Positions 40,001-49,740 of a DNA stretch of 64,000 bases are shown piece after piece. Origin of the DNA: Diprion similis (Eukaryota > Arthropoda > Insecta > Hymenoptera > Diprionidae); NCBI RefSeq assembly GCF_021155765.1, contig NC_060109.1:2939001-3003000 (forward strand), given 5' to 3'. Positions within the stretch are counted from its first letter, which is position 1. The number at the start of each line of letters is the position of its first letter. The notes beneath the pieces were generated by a model. It searched no databases and was not told the origin of the DNA. It saw only the letters and a program-made list of their open reading frames with translations. A program made the position numbers and the translations under genes.

Positions 40001-40214
40001 TTCATATCCTTCACTGTCATTCTCATCTCCATCACCATCTTACTCCGGAGGGGGTGGTCGTAGTTATACGTGTGGCAACTGTGGTGGTTCAGGTAAGAGA
40101 ACCTTACCAATTACTTCATGATAAAAAAAAAAATCAATATCGTTGGTAAGATGCAGTACTAATTGAGTATTACTTTCATTTTTAGGACACAATCGAAGAA
40201 CATGCCAAGGTTAA
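37061..40214 (+). CDS. Domesticated Copia-type Gag with eleven CCHC zinc knuckles
   Basis: Thirteen exons (37061-37961, 38038-38136, 38204-38317, 38392-38508, 38583-38699, 38774-38890, 38965-39081, 39156-39272, 39343-39456, 39529-39639, 39715-39804, 39910-40092, 40186-40214) join in frame to 741 residues. Residues 1-100 are a Ty1/copia-type Gag N-terminal domain: LTKDNYKSWRIKAEASL, then LWNYV, a Trp-containing KEDK.AKS.L.L.IS segment, and TREIWSKLENIYG. Residues 105-300 are acidic and helical, without pol homology. From residue 327 on, eleven CX2CX4HX4C knuckles begin at 327, 365, 404, 443, 482, 521, 560, 598, 635, 665 and 726, joined by Ser/Pro/Lys linkers of 16-47 residues. No protease, integrase or reverse transcriptase follows. 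Knuckles of this kind bind single-stranded nucleic acid; a role as RNA-binding or capsid-like protein is inference. The introns are typical spliceosomal ones, so this is a host gene rather than an active element. Confidence 0.85.
38392..39155 (+). repeat. Four tandem 191-bp exon+intron units inside the zinc-knuckle gene
   Basis: Units start at 38392, 38583, 38774 and 38965. Each is a 117-base exon plus a 74-base intron. The four exons appear identical base for base, and the introns differ only at one position I could see (ATGATCAACAAC in the first two, ATGAACAACAAC in the last two). Flanking units (exon 3 side and exon 8) are clearly related but diverged. This is recent tandem amplification, and the two-plus-two pattern suggests a doubling of a pair. 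Confidence 0.95.
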
Positions 40215-42774
40215 CTCACATTCCAAGGCATCGACGTATTATTTTAACATCTACAACTGTCAAGTCTAAAATAATACTTTTACTTAATCGTTATTTTTCT
40301 AAACGGTTATTAGTTCTGTTGTTCTGTCAAGCGTAACATGATGCGTTTAATTTTTTCTCAGTGTTTAATAGTTATTGCTTATTATTTTTTTTTTTCTTTA
40401 ACACATAATGAAAACAGAATTAATAACTCGCATTGGAATAGTTTCACGATTGTTTTAATGGTTATAACCGTCGAGTATAAAATAATATATCTATACTTAT
40501 TTCTTTTTTTAACGATCGTTAGATACTTGACTATCAATCGTAATACGATATGTTTAATTATTCTTTTCTTTCCTTTGGTTTCAAATGTTTGCAACTTATA
40601 CTTTTTATCTTTAACATTGTAATGTATTATATTGGTACGATTGGAACTCATGAATAGCTACGAATTTACTCGTTCTCTCATCCTAGGTATAAGTGACCTC
40701 AGTCTTAGTTCGACCTGTAAACTATGAGCATCAATAAACCCTGACTGAATGTGATTCGTATTATATTAATTATTATTTCACCTGAGTACATCACAACATA
40801 ATATGAAAAATTCGAATATTAACTCACATCTGTATCTTTTGAAGAACTATATCAAGCTTAAGATGATACATCTATACGTATTTCTCTCCTCAACGATTGT
40901 CGATCAATTGTAACGATACGTTTGATCATTACTCTAATGAACAATGTGAATATTGATGGTAATAGTGGAGCATGTATGTATTTTTAACAAATACGACTAT
41001 AAAACTAAAGTAATACGTTTACTTGTTCCTCTTTTTTATGCATTTTTATGGATGAAATAAAATTATACTTACAAATGTGTATAAGTTTATCGAAGTATGG
41101 TATAATCGTGGTCCCAAAACTTTCCCATTGGTACGATAGGTTTCATGAAACTGTGCCAGTAAATGCAATGAGATTAGAGAATTTTTCAAGAAGTTGTGAA
41201 TTTTCGAAAATAAAATTCAGATATTCATAACACATGAACGATAGAAATTAACGAACATCGTGAAAACTTCTCTCATTAGGCGTTATCAACCCTAGAATTT
41301 TTGATGGAATAAAAAATTCGATATATCATTCCCGTACGTTAATGATGGAGAATGTATATTGCATGTTAACAATTGAATGAGCAAATGATTAATACATAAT
41401 CGTTTTTCCTCGATCCAATTAAATTCCTCAAGCAAAGGCAGAAGGACGTGAGTACACGCACTTTTGATACCGAAAATAAGGGAAAAAATGAATAACAATT
41501 GGTTCCAAGTTTTCGTATGCGCCATACTATTATCATTTTCCATATTTCCGTTGTCTTCAAAATGGAAATGAAAAGCGAATGTTATTAAAAGATGCGTGTT
41601 TTGCTTTCAACCTTTTCATTAGACCAGTTAAATATTATCTGCGCGTCTTTATTAATTTTGTGGTGTATTGGCGAAAAAAATGTACAATATATCTACCTAT
41701 GATCAAGGTTGAACTTCCGAAGGGTCATAATATCGATGAGATAGCATTCACGAATTATTAACATTTCAGGTGATTTAAATATGTTCCAAGTTTCTGAGGT
41801 AATTGTTCAGTGCCCTCGGTAAAGTGATTGAAGATTTGTGGAATTTCGATCCTTCCAAATCTTGAGTTAGACAACAAATTGGTTCTTTGAAATTTTGATC
41901 TAATTGCTACTTCGATCAATACCCAAAAAATACAAGCATAGTACGTATATAATTTGTGAAGTTAGACGACGGTTTTAATATCAAATTACACTAGGAAATG
42001 TTCTTAGAAACAAGTTGATCAATAGTTGACAATTCACTCGACCGCTTCTGTACCGAAATTGTAGGCTTTTTTTAAATCTTAATTATCTTTAAAAAAATCG
42101 TTTCGAAAATTTTGATGATCAATTGTTGGCAATTTTTCAACACGATTATGGTGACAAGAGTTCAGGCCAGGATCTGAAAAATTGCCGTGTAAGATAAATT
42201 GAAGAAAAAAGTTTAAAAAATAGCGTTTTTTACAATTATTTATGTACAGGACCTAATCTTTCGATATAAAATCCACACTTGTTTTATCCCCTCAGATTAC
42301 TTCACTGTTACACCAATCGAATGCAGAGCCACAGTGACGTTTCTTTTATCATCTGATAATCTGATCGCGAATTAAATATAATCTGTTTGCTTTAATTCTG
42401 ATTTCTTACAAACTAACAGATTTCAAGAGTGATTAACTCCTCGGATATAACTGATTGTCCATCCCCACAATGTATTGTTCTCGTTTTTCGTATCAGTTTT
42501 ATGTTTATTGGAGATTTGTGTATTACTTATTTACAATCATTAGATTATGACAATCATTTACGGAAAATTTACAAGCACTTCTCATGTGACAACGGGTAAA
42601 GTTATTCGAAAATATCACCGAATGTTTGCAGTAATATAAACTGTAGGAGAATTATGGATATATAGCTTATTAGTTGGCCTATGAATAATATGATCACTCA
42701 TTTAATACTACCAATTACTATATATCAGTTAGGAAGCAAGGGTACTTCCATATACCAGTTGATAGTTAGTACTG
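40215..42774. other. 3' flank of the Gag gene and of the converging large gene
   Basis: AT-rich DNA with no convincing coding exon; the only ORFs are short and of poor composition. From 41752 the right copy of the direct repeat begins, which here is the 3' UTR and downstream flank of the minus-strand gene. Confidence 0.55.
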
Positions 42775-43018
42775 TTAATGATTTTTAGAATCTTCTAATT
42801 TCCACGGCCTGAATACGTGTCCATCAGCCTCTTTTCCGGCCATGTAAGTGAAGTACGCTTCTTTAAAGCTGAGGCTCGGGAACTTTCCAAACTCCATTGT
42901 AGGCCAATATGAACGGGCTTCACAAACACGCATCTTACGTAGTTGACTGTAGTACTTTCTTTTGATGACTGAAGTCTGATCAAAACATAAGATTACGTAA
43001 ACTTTCTTTCAAGCTATA
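41752..43018. repeat. Right copy of the ~1.25 kb direct repeat, holding the genuine last exon
   Basis: It matches 33635-34872 in direct orientation. The right copy includes the functional last exon (42975-42775) joined in phase to the upstream exons of the large gene, so it is likely the source and the left copy the derivative. Confidence 0.92.
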
Positions 43019-46000
43019 GACGCAATTTAAATTTAACAGTGTGTCAACCAACGGACTATGCAACCACGCATCTTAGTTACGTAGAAGTGGATGATCTTGA
43101 ACGGCAATAAGTGTAGGGCTTGGTTTATTTAGCACCATTAAAACGGTATTTTATTTATTGAAAGAAGGATTACCTTTTCTTTCATTTCTATCGCTCTATC
43201 AAAAGTCATTGTAGCAATTTCAAACGGAGTTAACTGCAATGATGGTGGCGGAATACTGGGTTTCTTGGTTTGCTGCATCATGCCCCATCTTTTTCTCGAA
43301 ACGTCGCACAATTTATCTGAAAATAATGGAAGTAAAATAATATCACCATTAAGATGGTTGAACGCGTTTGAGATATTAAAAAAATATCATACTTTTCATC
43401 CTGTCAGTGATGACTTTTCCTTCTCGGTATTCGATCCAGGATCTCAACTGAGGTATCAACCAACACTCAGGTAGTTTAGCTAGAATAAAATCTTCGCTGG
43501 CCATCTTTTGCAATTCATCCTGTAACATTCTTTATTTATTAGGATTGTATCAGTTTGGTCACAACAACGTCTCATTTTCAAGAAATTTTATCCTCAGTTT
43601 CATCGTGTCTGAGCAGAAATGTAGAAAGCGCGCATAGTTACCTTCATCAATTCATATAAATCTCTTTTAGTTTCTGAAGTTGATTTATCCTGCTCCGAAT
43701 TACCTTGAGTAGGGTCTATATTTAATTCCGGAGTCTTATTTGTGGATGATGCAATTTTTTGTGAATGATATTGCTGCTTTTCCGCATTTTCAAATTCTTC
43801 ACTTCTCGTTGTAATCGTTTTTTTCACGTTACTCCTATTCTTACTAGTGCTCGCTTGAGTAGTTTCCTTCATTACTTCTTCAGTCAGACTTTGTGTAATT
43901 TTTTTCGCACCTAACTTCGTTCTTTCCACATCACGGTTTGCGTTGCGAACTTCATTCTCACCAATATTAACCTTCAGTTTGCATTTCTTCATCTCATGCA
44001 ATTGTCCACCGTTTTGAGCAATCGAGCTACGACCTCCGCCACCATCAGCGCAGCTGTGGTAGGCCACGTAAGGTTTACTACTATCATCAATGCTCAGTGA
44101 CTCTTCCATGCCTCCACCAATATCATTCGGAATCTCCTTCCGTTGTTCTCTTCCTCTGCACGGATAGTCTATTGCCCGCAGGGCAAGACCTTCCGGTGCC
44201 AATCCACCTGCCGTAATGTCTGTCGGAGACCAATGTCTGTGTCCACACATGCAAAGAATATCTGGTTTGCTGGGTTCAGGGGTGACCAAAGGACTCTGCA
44301 TCGTAATACCAGGAACAATATGCCGAGGAGGTCCCATAGCATAATTTTCTGCCACTCCACTAACGCAGTACTGGGATTCTGGAATGAACTCGCCGTCTCG
44401 CAGAACTTTTTTTACTGATGAAATGATGAGCTTCGTGTCATGCCCCATTGGCCTCGATGTTCCTGCAACCTGCATGTACGGCTGTTTTTTCGCTGCTCTT
44501 AAACGCTGTTGGCGATCAAACCATTTTTGCTTCTCTTCTTCTCTTTTTACCACCCTTCTCTCGTACCGGCATTCACATACAGGCTTTTTCACCTGTAACA
44601 ATTTTGGCTTCGCGCAACAACCAGCTTTTGAAAACTTCGCGCACTTCAACCAACAAGGTACCGCGTCCTGACAGCTAGTAAAGAAGTCAATCAAGCCGTC
44701 ATCCTTCAGAGCCGAAGACCGTGTCTTTGCTTTTGAGTCATCTGTGCGTTGGTCTTTTTCCTTGTCAGGTAAATTCTCTACAATACACTCTTCACGTTTA
44801 TCGCGACACGCACACGATTCTTTGTTAGTTTCTTTCTTTGGCGACAGACCTTGGGGAGTCGAGATTTCATCTATATATTTTAGATCCTGGTCAGATCTTT
44901 TTCGCTCGCACATTTTGTAGGGAGATTCAAAGAGTTCGTACTCAGGGATGTATTCACTGCTGTTTCTAGGGCTTTGTGGAGGTGTTACGTAAGTTACTCC
45001 TTCTATGAGCTGGGGCCGATCATTTTTCCTTCCACCCTTTGAAACGCTCACTGCTCCTCCAATATTGTAAATGAGAATTTTTTTCTTGTTTCTGTTTTCT
45101 CTGCATTTACATGGTCGCCCGCCTTCTCTTACTTTTACCATATCGACTTGATCAGGTGGTTCCACGAGGTATACCAAAGTCTTTTCTCGTGGAAGTGCTT
45201 GTTGGGATTTAGTTCTCCACCCAAATGGTCCCTCTTTTTCTTTACGGCTTTTGTTATTCATACTAGTTTCCCCGTCGTCTGAACAGCCACAATTATCCGA
45301 TTCGCTATCAGATTGTGTGTCCTGTCTTTGACAAGGCATACGTGGTTCATTTGGAATGATTGCAGGTGCTACTTTGTACTCATCAGATTTTTTGCCAACT
45401 CTCGAAACTGCCTGAGCCTGTGGAGCTGATGAGGACGAGCCAGGAGTTACTTTAGTTTTATGTTTTTTGAACGTGGTGTCACGCTCATGCCTGAAAGTTT
45501 TTTGGGGGGGTGATTTTTGAACCTTTGTAATTTTTTTTAACCTTTCCTTGTCTTTTTCGTTTTCGAAATCATTTTTCATCGATCGCTTACTCCTACCATC
45601 GTTACTTTTTTCGGAACTCTGAGCTCGCTTTCTTTTGCGATTATCAACATCTTCTATCTTTTTGGACTTAGCAAATTTCGTCGGTTGTGATTTTTTTTCT
45701 GTACAAGAGACGTTGGCACTTTTTAAACTTTTGGCCTTACGAGTTGTTCGACTTTCTTCCGAAGAATCTATTCGGTTTTTGTTATAAGTAAGCGAGTTAG
45801 TTCGTACACATTCACTTGCCAGAACTCCGCTTTTGGCATTAGATTGTTGACCATTGGTAACTGCATTCGAATTGAGTAAACGAGGCTGACCTTCTGTCAC
45901 CTGTTTACCACTGTAAATCACTTCAACATTATCTTTTGTCTTTACGCCGTGTCCTTTGACATTGGATCTGATATTGTTTGTATCCTCTTTCAGAGATTCA

Positions 46001-47694
46001 TTCTTCCTAGAACAATTTGATTCAGTAGGGCCCTCCGTTTTTTGCTTTCGTTTCAACGAATTTCCTCCCTCCTTATCACCTCGTGTCTTGATCTCTTGAT
46101 CGTTGGAAGATAATCTCACTGCTTGTGTTAATTTCAGAGACTTTTCATACTCGTTGTGCCATGGATTTGTGGTGGGAGCTGTTCGCATTCTATTCCATTG
46201 ATTATCAAAGTCACAATAGACGGGTGGCGCTTCTTTTACCATGGATCGTTTACCGTCAGCTTTATCACTAAGCTCGTCTTCAAATCTCGCCGAACAAAGG
46301 TTGTCACGTTTTAATCGTTCCCTTCTTAACTTTTCTGCCTTTGCTTTAGCTTCTTTTGCTAGTTTTGCTTGCTCCCTCGGGCTCAACTGGTCGCCTTTCA
46401 TTTCACTCTCTTCATCTTCATCTTCCTCGTCTTCTTCTTCATCGTCTCCCGACTTGCGCACTTTAGGTGAGGGATTCACCGCGCCCCAAGGACCTCCGCA
46501 AACTGCTCTACCAGGTGTATCTCCACACGGAGGTGCTTTTAATATCTGTTTTGCCTCAGCCTCTCTCGCAGCAATGACTTTCGGATCGGGAATATTCTTC
46601 GCACCCCACGGTCCCCCGCAAATCGCCATACCATCTTCGTCTCCACACGGCGCAAAAGCCGGCAGAGTAAACATTTTCTTCTTTTCTGACGGCCCATCGG
46701 CTTCATCACAGCACAAGGTTTCGGTTCTGGATAGCATAGCTCTCTTCAGCTTATTATCGAACGGATTTCGCCTGCAAGATCTGTCACCAGGATATTTTTT
46801 ACACGTGATAGCGGGCGGTTCATTCGGCCGGTATTTATGTCCGCAACAAACGCCTTCCTTCTTCGTTTGAGGTATATCATCTCCACTTCCACTCGGTGTT
46901 TTTTCTTCGTTAAACATCTGCTCAATGGTACAAGCACATGGCGGAACATTCCGTAGCGGTTTCGGAAGATGTTCTGCGACAATTGTTCTTCTCGGAATGT
47001 GCTGAGTCTCCTGTGTGACACCAGATATATAATATGTCGTTTCTCCACTGTCGTTTGTGATACCGTTTATCAAAAGTTTTTTCTGCACCGTCTCCTTAGA
47101 CGCGACTACTTCTAAGAGGTTCACCGTTGATTCTGTGGGACTAGGACCTGGCGAATGCATGGCCAGAGATCCGATAATGTATCTGTTCTGATTGTCACCT
47201 TCTGCAATACTGTCGATCACCATGTAAGGAGTTTTTGTTGAGCGTGATTTTAAATCAGTTTTTCTTGTTTGTCTGCAAGAGCAGCATGCATCGCAACGTC
47301 CTTTGGGTATGACAAGTCTCATCGTTGCTTCGACACTTTTTATAATCTTATTCGCCTCTCTTTCCACCTCCAAAAATTGTTCATCTGCGTCTTGTAACCA
47401 TTCTTGCCAGTTTTTGGATAAATTTTTTCTACCCGTGGGGTAAACTCGTTTTGGGCCATCACCAAGTTTTAATTCCGCAAAAAACTGTTCGTCGCTGTTG
47501 TTTGGAGTGACGCAAGAAATTCCCGTCATCACATACGTAACCGGACATGTTGGGGGATTCTCGTGCTCCGATATACCCGATACTATGTAATGAGCTTCCT
47601 TCTCCCCTAGCCATGACTTCCTTTTCGGAAAAGGTGGTTTCAGAGTACCTATAATAGCATTGAATAACGATCTAGAGTCTTGTATTACGAACAT
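42775..47694 (-). CDS. Large unrecognised protein with repeated Y-[IV]-x-[SGTN]-G and CGG-PWG motifs
   Basis: One giant exon (47694-43642, 1351 codons) and three small ones (43519-43393, 43316-43174, 42975-42775) join in frame to 1507 residues. Residues 30-240 hold a repeated short strand-like motif: YIVSGI, YVMTGI, YIIGSL, LLINGI, YYISGV; one more, YCVSGV, occurs late in the large exon. Two near copies CGDEDGMAICGGPWGA and CGDTPGRAVCGGPWGA lie around 350-410. Cys clusters (CDACCSC, CCGH, CMCGHRHW) may bind metal. A poly-acidic run follows at about 415-435 and a long Lys/Ser-rich disordered middle at about 450-850. The last 160 residues are ordered, with Trp and Tyr (CWLIPQLRSWIEYREG, EARSYWPTMEFGKFP). 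The ATG at 47694 follows an acceptor-like CAG; all three frames are closed just upstream, so it starts here. I do not recognise the family; it may be an insect-restricted one. Confidence 0.85.
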
Positions 47695-47741
47695 TTACCC
47701 TGCAAATCAACAATTTCACAGTTTCGTCTAATAACTATTAC

Positions 47742-48427
47742 TTAACAATGAGGTGAAATTTTTATACCGCATATTTCATAATTCACCGGTCCAGATTTTT
47801 CTCCCAATCCCGAGAATGTGAAGTCGAACGTCTGCTTATGATTCTCCTGGAGTGTTGGAGTAGAGAAATCAAACGGTGTTTTCAAACCTTTAACGTTAGC
47901 TTCCGTTAAGCTAGTGCCATTTTCTGGAGGTAGTTCGTTTTGAGAGGGTAAAACATCCTCAAACTTTTCCTGACTGTACGTTTTATTTCCAAAGTCGAGA
48001 CGATCGTTCGGTTTATCTTTTTTCAATTGTGGTAAAATTATTCTAGGCCTTGGTATGACTTTGCACTTTGCACGCCATTTATCCAAGCATGTTCTATACT
48101 TTGCCCAGTCAGGGGGCAAAGAGAGCGGCTCCATATAAGGTGATTTATAAACTTTATTACCACGCGGTGGCGTTTGAGATGGTAAAGCTGTAAAACGGTT
48201 TTTTCAAAATCAAGGATAAACGATCTGTCCTTCATGCTATGTCTAGTACAATTTCGTGATATAGTATAGGGTAAAAATAGTTTACGTTTTGGAGGAAATA
48301 CTGATTCTGAAATAGGAGGCAACCTGTTGTTCAACTCCAATACGGCATCAGGCAGTGTCAAAAATGCAATTGCTGATAGAATAATTCTCTCATTACAGTC
48401 GTAAGTCTTTTCTAAAATAAAATCATT
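47742..48427 (-). CDS. Hypothetical protein of 195 residues
   Basis: Two exons (48427-48286, 48187-47742) join in frame from an ATG that follows an acceptor-like CAG by four bases. The product begins MIFILEKTYDCNERIILSAI, then is Pro- and Lys-rich (LPSQTPPRG, SPYMEPLSLPPDW, CLDKWRAKCKVIPRPRI), ending ICGIKISPHC. The stop lies only 48 bases before the start of the large gene, on the same strand, and a potential donor (GGTATA) precedes that stop. It could therefore be the 5' part of one longer gene whose frame I fail to join. No known domain seen. Confidence 0.55.
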
Positions 48428-48642
48428 TTTCTGAAATTATTTATCGTTCTCTAAAAAAAATTACCAACATTTGTACAAGTCAAAACATAAGCGAATAATA
48501 AATGAAAATTTATGCTTTCTGTGTAACTGAGAAAAATAATCATATCTCCTAAATATTTTTATTTCTGTTTATTCAGTAACTGCAAGTATTACTTGTTATA
48601 TTTAAAATAAAAAACATAGCATAGAGAAATATTCTATCGTAA

Positions 48643-49613
48643 CTAACTGTACTCTTCTTCCTCGAAATACTGCCCAGTAACTCTTCTATAAATTTCTCGC
48701 AAGAATTGAACCGGCTGAAGCTGAGTTCTACGCTGTAACTTTTTTATAACTGGAGGATCAATTCGACAAAAGGTAGATGTTACGCCAATGATCGCAAGAG
48801 CTTTTTGCGTTCTAACAGTTATCGTCTCCTCATAATCAGCTGTCATGGTGGCTTCGAGTGCCAGTACTTGTTTCATCTTATGCCATTTAGAAAATATATG
48901 CTATCAGTGGTACTCTTACTTCCTGGTGGTCCTGAGGTGATTAAGTGATAAAAGAAGAAACTGTAACTCATACTTGTGGAATCGAGAGATCTTGATACCA
49001 TCGTGGACCAGTAACAACCTTCATTGAACCCATTTTTGCCTTGACTATAGGAAAAAGTTGCCAATTAGGTGAACTTCAGACAATAAATATTCCTTCTGTT
49101 AAAAGTCAAGTTAGATGTTATAGTAACGTAAAAATCTGTTTATGTATGTATGATTACGACCGCGGAACGAAAAGTAAGAGCCAGAATGTTCAACGGACGC
49201 CTTATAATTAGTTGATTCCTGTGTGGAGTATACCTTTTTTCTCTCCAATGAGTGCATTTTTATCTGCTTCCTCATTGTACAATTTTTGCTTTTCAGACCA
49301 AAATTGATTTTTGGCAACCTCAAGTTCATCCTCTTGGTACCACAATAATGGTCCGCGCGTTTTCGAGCCTGGGTTTTCACCTAGATTCCATTCTTCTGAC
49401 CTCGGTTTACTTTTTCGCCGTGCGTTTACTGCTGGTTCGGTAAATTGATAGCGGAACTTGAGTGTTGGGGATTCTTGAATTGGCGATAACACCATTAGAG
49501 AAGATGAGAATGGTAGATTTCGCTTATCATAGCGAGTCTCTTCGTCGTGATTGTTGATATCGCAACAGAAATTGTAAGGCTTTAGGAGGTTCTTAAGATC
49601 CTTATTTTTTCTC
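48643..49613 (-). CDS. Hypothetical protein, three 3' exons
   Basis: Exons 49613-49234, 49044-48974 and 48876-48643 join in frame to about 228 residues ending in an acidic tail (YFEEEEYS). The first exon starts at an acceptor with an incomplete codon, so more exons may exist upstream; alternatively translation starts at the ATG at 49495. Charged, with Trp-containing segments (GPLLWYQEDELEVAKNQFW, VVTGPRWYQDLSIPQ) and a more ordered C-terminus (FCRIDPPVIKKLQRRTQ, VQFLREIYRRVTGQY). No family recognised. The third exon uses a weak acceptor (GGCATAAG), which lowers confidence in the join. It may belong to one transcript with the two genes downstream. Confidence 0.5.
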
Positions 49614-49654
49614 CTGTTTTAAACAAATTTGTATGAGGAATTATCTTATTCTCA

Positions 49655-49740
49655 TGAAAATTCGAATTGATGTCGCAACAGAAAATTTATATGGCTTTAG
49701 AAGATTACGAAGATTCTTAGATTTTTCCTGTTTTAACCCT
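49655..49740 (-). repeat. Decayed tandem copy of the start of the 49234-49613 exon
   Basis: About 75 bases including the acceptor (TTTAAAACAG against TTAAAACAG) resemble the adjacent exon start: both read ...CTTCTAAAGCC or CTCCTAAAGCC then TA.AATTT, and GTTGCGA.ATCAA. The copy is out of frame through small indels. Confidence 0.6.

Noticed and set aside
37061-41750. An intact Copia retrotransposon between two LTRs
   Set aside because: The flanking repeats lack TG..CA ends, carry an exon of a neighbouring gene, and no protease, integrase, reverse transcriptase or RNase H is found between them.
46241-46870. 209-codon plus-strand ORF
   Set aside because: Antisense shadow of the large minus-strand exon; its Ser run is the complement of that gene's Glu/Asp run.
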